From the NCBI GenBank assembly GCA_021153325.1, contig JAGKTQ010000010.1, positions 1 through 64,000 on the forward strand: 64,000 nt of DNA, read 5' to 3'. Made by a program: the position numbers and the translations under genes. Source of the stretch: Lachnospiraceae bacterium (lineage in GTDB: Bacteria > Bacillota > Clostridia > Lachnospirales > Lachnospiraceae). The first letter of the stretch is position 1, and each line of letters begins with the position of its first letter. This document shows positions 1-9,133 of this stretch, piece after piece. Below the pieces are notes generated by a model. The model made no database searches and was not told the DNA's origin. It was given only the letters and a program-made list of their open reading frames with translations.

Positions 1-10
1 ATTCACATAT

Positions 11-715
11 ATGGGAATCATTGGAATTTTTAGTTTTTGTTCTTTTATGACAGGAAAAGCTGTTGGCGTAAAGGAATGCAGGAACGATTCTTTTGTGCCA
101 GACACAGAGCTGCAGGATAGTGCGGTAGAAGAAATGGTGGACGATAATGAAACAAAACTTCTTTTAGTAAATAAAAAAAATCCCTTACCGGAGGATTACG
201 AAGTTACATTGCTTACTCTGCCGGAAGGAGTGAATCGTGCTGCGGAAATAGCCTACGAGCCACTTTGCGATATGCTGGATGCTGGTCAAAAAGAGGGGCT
301 GAACTTTGAAATTTGTTCTTCCTATAGAGATGCGGCATATCAGAGGAATCTTTTTGAGGAGGATGTGGAAATGCTGATGCAGGCGGGTTATTCTTACACA
401 GAGGCATATGAAGAGGTAGCAAAAGAGACAATGCCGCCTGGATGCAGCGAGCATTCTACAGGTCTTGCTTTTGATATTGTGGCAAAGGATTACCAAATGC
501 TGGATGCTGGACAAGAAAAAACAGAAGAGAATAAATGGCTTCAGGAGCATTGTGCAGAATATGGATTTATTTTGCGCTACCCCGAAGGAAAGAGTGAGAT
601 TACTGCTATTAATTATGAATCCTGGCATTTTCGTTACGTAGGAAAAGAAGCTGCCAAGTATATCATGGAAAATGGCATTACACTGGAAGAATATGTGGAG
701 CAATATTCTTGGTAA
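11..715 (+). CDS. VanY-type D-alanyl-D-alanine carboxypeptidase (5' end uncertain)
   Basis: Zinc peptidase of the M15/VanY family, which removes the terminal D-Ala from peptidoglycan stem peptides outside the membrane. From the ATG at 11 the protein has 234 residues. The family motifs are clear: SSYRDAAYQ near residues 103-111, the ligand motif SEHSTGLAFD at 146-155 (His148, Asp155), and ESWHFRYVG at 203-211 (His206). The N-terminus is hydrophobic (residues 1-20), fitting a signal anchor. The frame stays open back to base 2 (F-T-Y before the Met), so the true start may lie outside the window. A clear terminator follows. Another wall carboxypeptidase gene comes next in the same direction. Confidence 0.85.
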   Translation: MGIIGIFSFCSFMTGKAVGVKECRNDSFVPDTELQDSAVEEMVDDNETKLLLVNKKNPLPEDYEVTLLTLPEGVNRAAEIAYEPLCDMLDAGQKEGLNFEICSSYRDAAYQRNLFEEDVEMLMQAGYSYTEAYEEVAKETMPPGCSEHSTGLAFDIVAKDYQMLDAGQEKTEENKWLQEHCAEYGFILRYPEGKSEITAINYESWHFRYVGKEAAKYIMENGITLEEYVEQYSW

Positions 716-770
716 AATAGTAATAAAAAAGAAGAAAACAGCTGTATGTGAAAAGAAAAGAAGCTATGGA

Positions 771-797
771 AAAGCCCTGTAAATACAGGGCTTTTTG
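771..797 (+). terminator. Intrinsic terminator after the VanY gene
   Basis: Ten-base stem AAAGCCCTGT / ACAGGGCTTT (771-780 and 785-794) with loop AAAT, running into a short T tract. Confidence 0.8.
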
Positions 798-859
798 TTA
801 TATTTTTATCTGCCCATACATAAGCATAGTGTAAGAGAGAATACATTGGGGCAGAAAAT

Positions 860-2029
860 ATGAGAAAGGGCTTTTTAAAAAGATGTGCAGCGGCTGTTTT
901 AGCGGTCATGATGTTTCTGCAGTGTAGTCTGCCTGTTTTTGCCGCACAAGTAAATATATCTGCACCGTCTGCGATTTTGATAGAGGCGTCTACAGGCAAG
1001 GTCATTTTTGAGCAGGATGCTGATACGAGACGAAGTCCGGCGAGCATTACCAAAATCATGACGCTGCTTTTAATATTTGAACAGCTGGAGGCAGGAAATA
1101 TTAGTTTATCTGACCAGATTACAACAAGTGCCCATGCAAAATCAATGGGTGGATCACAGGTCTTTTTGGAAGAAGGCGAGGTACAGACGCTAGAAACGCT
1201 TATCAAATGCATTGTTGTAGCTTCCGGAAATGATGCCAGTGTAGCGGTGGCGGAATATATTGCAGGAAGTGAAGAAGAATTTGTAGCGAAGATGAATGCG
1301 AAAGCAGCGGAGCTTGGAATGGAAAATACGCATTTTGAAGATTGCTGTGGACTTACAAACTCGGATGATCATTATACATCTGCGAGAGATATTGCAATCA
1401 TGTCAAAGGAGCTTACAACAAAATATCCACAGATCTTTGATTATACCCAAATTTGGATGGAAGATATTACACATGTTACGAATCAGGGGAGTTCTACTTT
1501 TACGTTATCCAGTACGAATAAATTATTAAAACAGTATGCATGGGCAACGGGGCTAAAGACTGGCTCTACAAGTAAGGCGAAATATTGTCTGTCTGCTACC
1601 GCAACAAAAGAAGGAGTGGATCTGATCGCAGTTGTTATGGCTGCGCCGGATTACAAAGTACGTTTTCAGGATGCCGCAACACTTTTAAATTATGGTTTTA
1701 GTGTCTGCAATGTATATGTAGATGAGAACGCGCAAAGTCCTGGAAATGTAGTAGTGAGGGGCGGAGTGGAGAAAAGTGTACCGATTCTGTTTGAAGGAGA
1801 ATTTCGTTATGTAGATATTGAAGGAAACGATTTAGGAAAAGTGGAAAAAAATATGCAGCTGCCGGAATATATGCAGGCGCCGGTAGAGAAGGGGCAAGCT
1901 GTCGGAGAAGTGGTATATAGCTTGAATGGAACAAAGATTGGAAGCGTTGCCATTGTATCTGCGAAGGGGATAGAAAAGGCAAAGTATATAGACTATTTAA
2001 AAGAAGGTTTGCTGTATTTCCTTTTATAA
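860..2029 (+). CDS. D-alanyl-D-alanine carboxypeptidase, DacF/DacA (PBP5) type
   Basis: Serine DD-carboxypeptidase (peptidase S11) that trims D-Ala from peptidoglycan pentapeptides. A signal peptide occupies residues 1-29 (ends VFAA). The three penicillin-binding motifs are present: SITK at 62-65, SGN at 122-124 and KTG at 233-235. A PBP5-like C-terminal beta domain and a short hydrophobic/amphipathic tail (YIDYLKEGLLYFLL) for membrane association follow. The length (389) is normal for the family. The ribosome site is only moderate (GGGGCAG before ATG 860). A second paralogue lies at 9134. Which sporulation or vegetative DacA/DacF subtype this is cannot be told from sequence alone. Confidence 0.9.
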   Translation: MRKGFLKRCAAAVLAVMMFLQCSLPVFAAQVNISAPSAILIEASTGKVIFEQDADTRRSPASITKIMTLLLIFEQLEAGNISLSDQITTSAHAKSMGGSQVFLEEGEVQTLETLIKCIVVASGNDASVAVAEYIAGSEEEFVAKMNAKAAELGMENTHFEDCCGLTNSDDHYTSARDIAIMSKELTTKYPQIFDYTQIWMEDITHVTNQGSSTFTLSSTNKLLKQYAWATGLKTGSTSKAKYCLSATATKEGVDLIAVVMAAPDYKVRFQDAATLLNYGFSVCNVYVDENAQSPGNVVVRGGVEKSVPILFEGEFRYVDIEGNDLGKVEKNMQLPEYMQAPVEKGQAVGEVVYSLNGTKIGSVAIVSAKGIEKAKYIDYLKEGLLYFLL

Positions 2030-2050
2030 AATCTAAAATTATGTTATACT
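2022..2050 (+). promoter_or_regulatory. Possible extended -10 promoter for the metallophosphoesterase gene
   Basis: TATACT at 2045-2050 is preceded by TG at 2042-2043 (TGTTATACT, an extended -10). The -35 at 17-base spacing (TTTTAT, 2022-2027) is weak. Confidence 0.4.
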
Positions 2051-2100
2051 AATTATTGTATGTGCCCAAAGGTACAAAAAAGGGAAAGATAGGAGCATAT

Positions 2101-2958
2101 ATGATAAAGATCATTATTGGGATAGTAGTGCTTCTGCTACTGTTGATGGTTGGTATTATTTTCTTTGACACCCATCGCTTTGTAACAAAAGAAATGACTA
2201 TGCGGTCAGAGAAGATAAAACAGGATGCCACCTTTGTAGTGCTCGCGGATATGCACAACAAAAGTTTCGGAAAAGAAAACGAAAAGCTGCTTCAAAAAAT
2301 TAGGGAGATCGATCCCGATATGATTTTGATAGCGGGCGATATGTTAAATGCAAAACCGGGAGCTGATTTTTCTAAAACAGCAGCATTTTTAAAGCGACTT
2401 GCGGAGGAATACAAAATTATTTACGGCATGGGCAATCATGAGCATCGAATATCACTTTATCCGGAAGTATATGGTTCTATGAAACAGGACTATTGGAATG
2501 CTATAAAGCATGAAAATATTATCCCACTCGTGAATGAAAAAATAGAATTTGAAAAAAATGGTATTGTTATTTATGGTTCACAGATTGATAAGCGTTTTTA
2601 TAAAAGATTCAAGCTACAGAAAATGGAAGAATCCTATTTACCAAAGCTGTTAGGAGAATGTAAAGAGAAGTATTTTAATATTTTACTTGCACACAATCCG
2701 GATTATTTTGAAAATTATGCAGCATGGGGAGCTGATCTGGTGCTCTCCGGGCATGTGCATGGAGGAATTGTAAGACTACCCTTTTTGGGAGGTGTCATTT
2801 CTCCAGCATGCAGGCTTTTCCCGAAATATGATGGCGGAATCTTTCGAGAGGGAAGGAGCACGATGTTATTAAGCCGTGGACTTGGAAGTCACACCATTCC
2901 GGTGCGGATGTTCAATCCTGGAGAACTGCATGTCATACATTTAAAGAGCGAAAAATAA
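2101..2958 (+). CDS. Membrane-anchored metallophosphoesterase, YkuE-like
   Basis: Calcineurin-like metallophosphoesterase with one N-terminal membrane helix (residues 3-22). The metal-binding motifs are visible: ADMH (Asp50, His52), GDML (Asp80), GNHEH (112-115) and GHVHGG near the C-terminus, plus AHNPD. I chose ATG 2101 because AGGAG lies five bases upstream; the frame also opens at a GTG/ATG region around 2056 with no ribosome site. The family includes UDP-sugar and phosphodiester hydrolases; the substrate here is unknown. The gene sits alone behind its own promoter, between dacF and scpA. Confidence 0.85.
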   Translation: MIKIIIGIVVLLLLLMVGIIFFDTHRFVTKEMTMRSEKIKQDATFVVLADMHNKSFGKENEKLLQKIREIDPDMILIAGDMLNAKPGADFSKTAAFLKRLAEEYKIIYGMGNHEHRISLYPEVYGSMKQDYWNAIKHENIIPLVNEKIEFEKNGIVIYGSQIDKRFYKRFKLQKMEESYLPKLLGECKEKYFNILLAHNPDYFENYAAWGADLVLSGHVHGGIVRLPFLGGVISPACRLFPKYDGGIFREGRSTMLLSRGLGSHTIPVRMFNPGELHVIHLKSEK

Positions 2959-2976
2959 ACAAATCATACAGAATAC

Positions 2977-3005
2977 TTGAAATTACTGCCATTTATTAGT
3001 ACAAT
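2977..3005 (+). promoter_or_regulatory. Sigma-A-like promoter for scpAB
   Basis: TTGAAA (2977-2982), 17-base spacer, TACAAT (3000-3005), upstream of scpA. Confidence 0.6.
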
Positions 3006-3011
3006 AAAATA

Positions 3012-3040
3012 GCGTACGTTTGTAAAGACGTGCTGTTTTT
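3012..3040 (+). terminator. Weak hairpin with T run upstream of scpA
   Basis: AGC-(GT bulge)-ACGT pairs with ACGT-GCT and is followed by GTTTTTG. It could end the metallophosphoesterase transcript or, since it lies just after the predicted scpA start site, act as a leader hairpin. Confidence 0.4.
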
Positions 3041-3094
3041 GATGCGCGGAAAAGGGTATGCTTTGCAAAAAGAGAAATGGAGCGGAACGCAGTT

Positions 3095-3847
3095 ATGGCA
3101 ATTCCGGTAAAGTTGGAAGTATTTGAAGGACCTTTAGATTTACTTCTGCACCTTATTGATAAAAATAAAATTGATATTTATGATATTCCGATCGTAGAAA
3201 TTACAGAACAGTACCTGGACTATATTAGGCAGATGGAAACAGAAGATATGAATGTCATGAGTGAGTTTCTTGTCATGGCAGCAACTCTTCTCGATATTAA
3301 GTGCCGTATGCTTCTTCCAAAGGAAGTAAATGAAGAGGGGGAAGAGGAAGACCCAAGAGCAGAGCTGGTACAAAAACTGTTGGAATACAAAATGTATAAA
3401 TATATGTCTTTTGAATTAAAGGACAAGCAGGTAGATGCCGGACGTGCATTTTACAGAGAACAGGCAATGCCAAAAGAAGTAGAAGAGTATAAGCAGCCCA
3501 TTGATTATGAAGAACTGGTCGGGGATATGACACTCAATAAGCTGCACGAGATATTCAAGTCTATCGTAAAAAAACAGGAAGACAAGATCGACCCTGTTCG
3601 AAGTACCTTCGGAAAGATAGAGAAGGACGAAGTAGACATGGATGAAAAGACCTTATTTATAGAGGCATACATAAGGGAACATAAAACATGCAGTTTTCGT
3701 AAGCTGTTGGAAAAGCAGCACAGCAAGATGGAAGTGATCGTAACCTTTTTGGTCATTTTAGAGCTTATGAAGGTTGGAAAGATCGATATTGTGCAAGAGA
3801 ATATTTTTGATGATATCGAGATAAGCTTAAAAGAAAGTAGAGGATAA
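3095..3847 (+). CDS. scpA: Segregation and condensation protein A
   Basis: Kleisin subunit of the bacterial SMC-ScpA-ScpB condensin. The N-terminal signature VKLEVFEGPLDLLLHLI is the SMC-head-binding kleisin region, followed by KIDIYDIPIVEITEQYLDYI and the typical winged-helix C-terminus. I prefer ATG 3095 (MAIPVKL..., 250 residues) because homologues I know begin close to this point and GGAGCGGAA precedes it; an in-frame ATG at 3077 would add six residues. The scpB start lies four bases after the stop, so the two are translationally coupled. Highly confident identification. Confidence 0.95.
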   Translation: MAIPVKLEVFEGPLDLLLHLIDKNKIDIYDIPIVEITEQYLDYIRQMETEDMNVMSEFLVMAATLLDIKCRMLLPKEVNEEGEEEDPRAELVQKLLEYKMYKYMSFELKDKQVDAGRAFYREQAMPKEVEEYKQPIDYEELVGDMTLNKLHEIFKSIVKKQEDKIDPVRSTFGKIEKDEVDMDEKTLFIEAYIREHKTCSFRKLLEKQHSKMEVIVTFLVILELMKVGKIDIVQENIFDDIEISLKESRG

Positions 3848-3850
3848 AAA

Positions 3851-4420
3851 TTGGAAAGACAAAAGGCAGAAGCAGTCATTGAAGCTATTTTGTTTACAAT
3901 GGGTGATTCGGTTGAAATAGACAAGCTTGCAGCAGTCATTGAAGAAAATGTAAAGACTACAAAGAAAATACTGGAAGAAATGAAGGAAAAATATGAGCAG
4001 GAAGACCGAGGTATTTCTTTGATAGAATTAGATGGAAGTGTGCAGCTTTGTACGAAAAATGAGCTGTATGAATATCTGATCAAAATAGCCAAGGTTCCTA
4101 AAAAGCTCACATTGACGGATACGCTTTTGGAAACCTTATCTATTGTAGCATATAAACAGCCGGTAACAAGGCTTGAAATCGAGCGCGTCAGGGGAGTGAG
4201 CTGTGACCATGCAGTCAATCGTCTGATCGAGTATGATCTGATCAAAGAGGTAGGACGTTTGGATGCACCGGGAAGACCGCTTTTATTTGGGACAACAGAA
4301 CAGTTCTTACGGAGCTTTGGGCTGAAATCCTTAGAAGAACTGCCGGAATTAAATCCGGTACAGGTAGAAGAATTTAAGCATCAGGCAGAAGAGGAAGTCC
4401 AATTGCAGCTTGATATATAA
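3851..4420 (+). CDS. scpB: Segregation and condensation protein B (TTG start)
   Basis: ScpB dimerises and binds ScpA in the SMC complex. The conserved N-terminus (KAEAVIEAILFTMGDSVE) only fits if translation starts at the TTG at 3851, so this is a true TTG start; the next ATG (3899 region) would cut off the first helix. AGAGGAT precedes it. Two winged-helix domains are recognisable, the second with LSIVAYKQPVTRLEIERVRGV and the conserved GRPLLFGTTEQFL. Length 189 is usual. The gap to scpA is three bases. Confidence 0.95.
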   Translation: MERQKAEAVIEAILFTMGDSVEIDKLAAVIEENVKTTKKILEEMKEKYEQEDRGISLIELDGSVQLCTKNELYEYLIKIAKVPKKLTLTDTLLETLSIVAYKQPVTRLEIERVRGVSCDHAVNRLIEYDLIKEVGRLDAPGRPLLFGTTEQFLRSFGLKSLEELPELNPVQVEEFKHQAEEEVQLQLDI

Positions 4421-4468
4421 AATAGAAAAAAGTCTGATATTCAGGTTGAGGACAAATGGAGGTAGAAT

Positions 4469-6028
4469 ATGAAGAAAGTTTTAATCATAGGAGCAGGTCC
4501 TGCAGGACTTACAGCGGCATATGAACTGCTTAGTAAAGCCAAGGATGAAGTGGAAGTAGTTGTATTTGAAGAAAGCGGTGATATGGGTGGTATTTCCAAA
4601 ACCGTAAATTATAAAGGCAACCGTATGGATATGGGTGGACACCGTTTCTTTTCTAAAGTGCCGGAAGTAAACGAATGGTGGAATAATATGCTGCCAATGC
4701 AGGGAGCTCCTTCCTGGGATGACATTGCATTGGAACGCCAGATACCTTTAGCAGAGGGCGGCCCGAATCCGGAAAATGCAGATCGTGTTATGCTTCATCG
4801 AAATCGTGTTTCACGTATTTTCTTTGAGCATAAATTTTTCGATTATCCGATTCAGTTAAAACCAGAGCTGTTTATCAATATGGGATTTGTAAATACCGTA
4901 CAGGTAGGATTTAGTTATCTTGCATCCTTGATTCACAAAAGAAAAGAAAATTCTCTGGAAGATTTTTATATTAATCGTTTTGGTAAGAAATTATATTCTA
5001 TGTTCTTTGAAAATTATACTGCAAACCTGTGGGGAAGAAGTCCAAGTGAGATCGCACCGGACTGGGGTGCACAGAGAGTAAAAGGTCTTTCCATTATTGC
5101 AATCATTAAAGACGTGTTTTCTAAAATGTCACCGGTGAAAAAGAAAAACCGTCATGTTGAGACATCCTTGATCGAATCTTTCAGTTATCCGAAACTGGGT
5201 CCAGGTCAGCTTTGGGATGTAACAGCAGAAGAAGTAGAAAAAATGGGTGGAACTATTTTGAAACATGCAAAAGTAGTCGGTGTGACAAAGAATGAGCAGA
5301 ATGTCATTACCAGTCTTTTGTATGAGCAGGATGGTGAAACAAAGACAATGGAAGGCGATGTTGTGATTTCCTCTATGCCAATCAAAGATTTAGTTGGTGG
5401 TATGAATGATGTACCAGAAGAAGCGGCACGCATTGCAAAAGGACTTCCTTATAGAGATTACATGACATTGGGTGTTCTTGTTCCGAAGCTTAATTTGAAA
5501 AATAAAACAAAGATTAAGACAGTTGGTAATATTGTGCCGGATAACTGGGTGTATGTACACGATCGTACTGTTAAAATGGGACGTTTCCAGATTTATAACA
5601 ACTGGTCACCTTATATGGTCAAAGATTTGGAAAATACAGTATGGGTAGGTCTGGAATATTTCTGTCAGGAGGGCGATGATTTCTGGAATATGAAAGAAGA
5701 GGAATTCGCAAAACTGGCAGTAGATGAAATGGTCAAAATGGGACTGATCGATAGTAAAGATGTTGTTATAGATACGCATGCAGAATGGGTGAAGAAAGCA
5801 TATCCGGCATATTTTGATACTTATGCGGAGATGGATAAATTGATCGACTACTTAAATACGATTGATAACCTCTACTGTGTAGGACGTAACGGTCAGCATA
5901 GATATAATAACATTGATCATTCCATGGTAACTTCTTTTGAGACTGTAAAGAATATTCTGAGTGGTACAAAAGACAAATCTAATATTTGGAATGTAAATAC
6001 AGAAAAAGAATATCATGAATCAAAATAA
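4469..6028 (+). CDS. FAD-dependent oxidoreductase, protoporphyrinogen oxidase / UDP-galactopyranose mutase-like
   Basis: A 519-residue soluble flavoprotein. The Rossmann FAD motif IIGAGPAGLTAAYEL lies at residues 6-20, the acidic ribose-binding residue follows in VVVFEES, and the block GGHRFFSK resembles flavoproteins of the amine-oxidase/HemY/UGM superfamily. C-terminal GRNGQHRYNNIDHSM is a typical flavin-binding end. No haem genes are nearby; the next two genes look like glycan or surface biosynthesis, so a sugar-modifying role is as likely as an oxidase role (inference). The ribosome site TGGAGG is strong. The substrate is not known. Confidence 0.75.
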   Translation: MKKVLIIGAGPAGLTAAYELLSKAKDEVEVVVFEESGDMGGISKTVNYKGNRMDMGGHRFFSKVPEVNEWWNNMLPMQGAPSWDDIALERQIPLAEGGPNPENADRVMLHRNRVSRIFFEHKFFDYPIQLKPELFINMGFVNTVQVGFSYLASLIHKRKENSLEDFYINRFGKKLYSMFFENYTANLWGRSPSEIAPDWGAQRVKGLSIIAIIKDVFSKMSPVKKKNRHVETSLIESFSYPKLGPGQLWDVTAEEVEKMGGTILKHAKVVGVTKNEQNVITSLLYEQDGETKTMEGDVVISSMPIKDLVGGMNDVPEEAARIAKGLPYRDYMTLGVLVPKLNLKNKTKIKTVGNIVPDNWVYVHDRTVKMGRFQIYNNWSPYMVKDLENTVWVGLEYFCQEGDDFWNMKEEEFAKLAVDEMVKMGLIDSKDVVIDTHAEWVKKAYPAYFDTYAEMDKLIDYLNTIDNLYCVGRNGQHRYNNIDHSMVTSFETVKNILSGTKDKSNIWNVNTEKEYHESK

Positions 6029-6029
6029 A

Positions 6030-6060
6030 AAATGGGTTCCGCATTGCGAAACCCATTTTT
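6030..6060. terminator. Bidirectional terminator between convergent genes
   Basis: AAATGGGTT...CGC / GCG...AACCCATTT with an ATT loop; A run on one side and T run on the other. It lies between the flavoprotein gene and the convergent radical SAM gene. Confidence 0.85.
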
Positions 6061-7037
6061 TATTTACGGAACATGGACTGTCTTGCACCATGCATTTCGT
6101 TGTTTTTTAAAATATCATTTACGGCATCCATTCTTAAACCGGCATCAATGAAATCACAGTGTTTACAGAATGGGTAGTTCTGACGGCCATCTTTGATCTT
6201 AGTACGAAGTTCCTGATATTTTGGACTGTTCCAAGCATCTTTCAAAGACATTTCATGAAGATCACCAAAATCAGTTACTTCAAAGTTATCACAGCAACAG
6301 ATACCAAGTTTTCCGTTTGGCATGATCCACATATCTGTAAATGGCATCAGGCAAGTTTCTTTTACTACTTTTTCTGTTGCCTGCTTATTTGGTGCACTTC
6401 CTGCACGGTTCGTAAGAACTTCTTTTAAATAACGCATCTGAATTAAAATATCAACATCTTTAAATTCATCTGGATGAGCTTTTACATAATCATAAACTTC
6501 TTTTACATTATCATGCAGCTTCATATCAAGACAGTAGTTGTTGATAATAAGCTGATTCACATAAGGAACAATCTGTTTTGTTTTCTCGATATCTAAGAGA
6601 AGACCATTTGTTGACATGAAAATAAATGCATTAGGAAGTTGTTCTCTTGCATATTTATGAAATTCTACAATTCTTGTATCCAACCATGGCTCGTTGTTTC
6701 CATAAAGGGTCAAATGACCACGGTAGTCCCAATCGCGAAGCTGATCAATGATGCTGTAGTAAAGGTCTTCCTCCATACGCATATAAGGACGTTTTTCTGC
6801 ATTTTTATTAGCAGTACAAAATTCGCATGTGGAGTTGCAACGGTTAATGGTCTCTAAGTTTACTACGTTCGGCTGAGGAATCTCCTCGCTGTTCATAAAA
6901 TAATCAATGTATTTTTTTTGAGATTTTCCACGAGTGATGAATTGTAATTTTAAATAACTTTCACTGGCAAGATGTGGAAGATATTTTCGTGCATTCCATC
7001 CCAAACGTCCGGCAAAGTTATGAATTCTAATTGGCAT
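6060..7037 (-). CDS. Radical SAM enzyme with SPASM-type cysteine domain
   Basis: Radical S-adenosylmethionine protein of 325 residues. CNSTCEFC (Cys67, 71, 74) is the CxxxCxxC ligand set for the SAM-cleaving [4Fe-4S] cluster; GNNEPWLD and STNGLLL follow in the TIM-barrel core. A C-terminal SPASM-like region carries Cys229, the run CCC at 247-249 and CKHC at 291-294 for an auxiliary cluster. SPASM enzymes modify peptides or sugars; no small peptide substrate gene is visible beside it. It has its own consensus promoter and GAGG ribosome site. Its neighbours suggest a surface glycan role, but this is inference. Confidence 0.85.
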   Translation of the reverse strand: MPIRIHNFAGRLGWNARKYLPHLASESYLKLQFITRGKSQKKYIDYFMNSEEIPQPNVVNLETINRCNSTCEFCTANKNAEKRPYMRMEEDLYYSIIDQLRDWDYRGHLTLYGNNEPWLDTRIVEFHKYAREQLPNAFIFMSTNGLLLDIEKTKQIVPYVNQLIINNYCLDMKLHDNVKEVYDYVKAHPDEFKDVDILIQMRYLKEVLTNRAGSAPNKQATEKVVKETCLMPFTDMWIMPNGKLGICCCDNFEVTDFGDLHEMSLKDAWNSPKYQELRTKIKDGRQNYPFCKHCDFIDAGLRMDAVNDILKNNEMHGARQSMFRK

Positions 7038-7111
7038 AAATTCCTCTTTCTGCGCTGTGTGCGCGTTATATTCACTTAAAATGTGCTATTTATACAAAAA
7101 CAAACAAAAAT

Positions 7112-7140
7112 ATCATAGCATTTTGATGAAACAATGTCAA
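7112..7140 (-). promoter_or_regulatory. Strong sigma-A promoter for the radical SAM gene
   Basis: Reading the minus strand: TTGACA (7140-7135), 17-base spacer ending in TGC, TATGAT (7117-7112). It is a near-consensus promoter with extended -10, placing the start site about 68 bases before the ATG. Confidence 0.7.
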
Positions 7141-7172
7141 TTCTGCGAAGTGACATGTCTATTTGGTAAAAT

Positions 7173-8912
7173 CTAGTCTGCCTTATATACATAAATCGTG
7201 TAAGGTGAGCTTTCCTCTGTAAATACACCGATACAGTTTAAGGAAAGTTCTTCTGCATTCGTTATCTCAAAACGAGAGAACAGATATACACCGTTTAATG
7301 CTTTAAAGGCTTCTGTATCAATGTAAAGGTTATAATCCGGTAAAGTTAAGTTTCTGGAGGGCAGATAAGAGTTATTATCAAAGCCTGGGAAAATATAAGC
7401 TCTTGCGCCCCAGTTGTCAAAATAGCTTGCAAAATAGGAGCTTTTCTCTAGCGCCGGAGCAATGATCTTGCGGAAGGTCTGCTTATATTCTTCGGAATAG
7501 AAGCCTAAATAACCATCTAATGTGGAAATGCCATTGTAAGTCAGCACGCCGGGCTGGAAGCCATAAGCTGCACAATATTCGCCGTCATACCCGATTTCCT
7601 CTTTGATGTTAGTAAATAAATCTTCCGAATAAAATTCTCCATAATTTAACATATCCACATCGGTACTTTTTACAAGCTTGTAAGCTGTGTAATAGCTTGT
7701 GTAATAAAAATCGTTATACATGGATGGAGTCACTACAACGATAAAAAGTGCAAGAAAGGCAAAGCCGTTTGCCAGCCATTTTCCCCATGCCTCTTTTCGG
7801 TCATACAGACGCTTGACAATAATAAATAACAAGGCATACCAGAGAAATGGATTGAAAAATATGGTGCGGTAAAATTGGAATCCTTCCAATGGTGGGACTA
7901 AAACAGTCAACAGATCTCGTAAAGGAGCCCAGTAATACAATCCATATATAACGCTGTTAAAAAGAATAAAATAAAACAGAAGATTAAAAATATCGGTGAA
8001 CAGTTTTTTCCATTCTTTTTTCTTTAGCAACATAATGTTTTGTATGACAAAAAAGAGGAGTACTATCGGAAGTACAAAATATTTGTGGGAATCACCAGCG
8101 TGGAAAGTGCTGTTCAAAAAGCCATCCACGATCATGTTCAGTATTTCTTTGCCGTTCAGATCAGACATGACCATGCTGCTTCGTATCGTGACAGTATCAT
8201 CCAAAAGCATGGAACGGAAAAGCCGATATTCAAAAACAACATAACCTGCGGCAAGGACCGGAATGGAAAAGAGCAGACCTTTGTTGCATTTTTTCTTACG
8301 GATCCAGTCAAAAATAGTAAAGACAACCAAATAAGCCAAAATAAAAAATCCGAAATAAGAAAAATAAGAAACGACTGGATAGAAAAAGAGCAGTAACAAA
8401 ATGCGCCAGTCCATCTTTTTATACAGCTTGATGATAAGAAACGCTGCGAGTGGAATGGATGCAAAAGCAAAACCATAAGCCGGAAAGACCGGTAAGATTC
8501 CATAGATCAGACCAAAGATCAACACGAGAGGTCTATATTTTTCAAAATCAGTCAGCACCTCTTTGGCTAAAAAATAAACAGAGATCATGGAAAGCACAAT
8601 ACTTAAAAAATAACCTGCAATATAAGCGTAATAGGTAGGAAAAATCAAATATAGCAGATTGTAAAGAGAAAACTCGGAACCGAAATTATCGCGGGTCACC
8701 CCTCCTAAGATCGGCAGAATATCTCCCTGTGTAAAAAATGTACCAGAAAGCTTTAACATCCGAAAATGAGGAATAAATAAATCTAAATTGTCTGTAGTGG
8801 CAATATAACTATTTTCTCCTAAAACTAGAAAAACGATCGCTTCCAGTAAGATAAGACCGATTATAACGAAAAGATACCAATATTCAAAAAGTTTTTTTCC
8901 TATTTTTTTCAC
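7173..8912 (-). CDS. Polytopic membrane protein, GT-C/YfhO-like (resembles B. subtilis YkoS)
   Basis: A large integral membrane protein with about a dozen hydrophobic segments in the first 420 residues, followed by a soluble extracellular C-terminal domain. The early segment ATTDNLDLFIPHF, an acidic loop just after helix 1, recalls GT-C glycosyltransferases of the YfhO type; overall look is like the DUF6044/YkoS family. An ATG at 8927 has no ribosome site, but its own GGGAG lies eight bases before a GTG at 8912, so I start there (579 residues). Function unknown; transfer of lipid-linked sugars is an inference. It has its own promoter. Confidence 0.65.
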   Translation of the reverse strand: MKKIGKKLFEYWYLFVIIGLILLEAIVFLVLGENSYIATTDNLDLFIPHFRMLKLSGTFFTQGDILPILGGVTRDNFGSEFSLYNLLYLIFPTYYAYIAGYFLSIVLSMISVYFLAKEVLTDFEKYRPLVLIFGLIYGILPVFPAYGFAFASIPLAAFLIIKLYKKMDWRILLLLFFYPVVSYFSYFGFFILAYLVVFTIFDWIRKKKCNKGLLFSIPVLAAGYVVFEYRLFRSMLLDDTVTIRSSMVMSDLNGKEILNMIVDGFLNSTFHAGDSHKYFVLPIVLLFFVIQNIMLLKKKEWKKLFTDIFNLLFYFILFNSVIYGLYYWAPLRDLLTVLVPPLEGFQFYRTIFFNPFLWYALLFIIVKRLYDRKEAWGKWLANGFAFLALFIVVVTPSMYNDFYYTSYYTAYKLVKSTDVDMLNYGEFYSEDLFTNIKEEIGYDGEYCAAYGFQPGVLTYNGISTLDGYLGFYSEEYKQTFRKIIAPALEKSSYFASYFDNWGARAYIFPGFDNNSYLPSRNLTLPDYNLYIDTEAFKALNGVYLFSRFEITNAEELSLNCIGVFTEESSPYTIYVYKAD

Positions 8913-8945
8913 AAAAAAATCTCCCATCTAAAAACATTTAATCTT

Positions 8946-8974
8946 ATCATACAATAGATAATTTTTGTAAGCAA
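8946..8974 (-). promoter_or_regulatory. Promoter for the YkoS-like membrane protein
   Basis: Minus strand TTGCTT (8974-8969), 17-base spacer, TATGAT (8951-8946); start site about 27 bases before the proposed GTG start. Confidence 0.55.
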
Positions 8975-9023
8975 GAAGCAGTGTGTGGAATATTAAAGAA
9001 TTGTTAGAAATCTGGGGAAAATC

Positions 9024-9052
9024 TTGCTTCTTACGGTTCTTTTTACTATGCT
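9024..9052 (+). promoter_or_regulatory. Possible promoter for the second DacF-type gene
   Basis: TTGCTT (9024-9029), 17-base spacer, TATGCT (9047-9052). Only moderate match; it is divergent from the promoter at 8946-8974. Confidence 0.35.
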
Positions 9053-9133
9053 GAAAAAAAGAGGAATATAAGAATGAGAGAGCAAGGTGGAGCATATATT
9101 TAAGCTGATATAGAAAAAGGCAGTATACACATT

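Noticed and set aside
8940..9045. Inverted repeat GCAAGAAGCA / TTGCTTCTTAC in the divergent gap
   Set aside because: Only about eight bases pair, and the arms lie within two oppositely directed promoter-like sequences; no convincing element.
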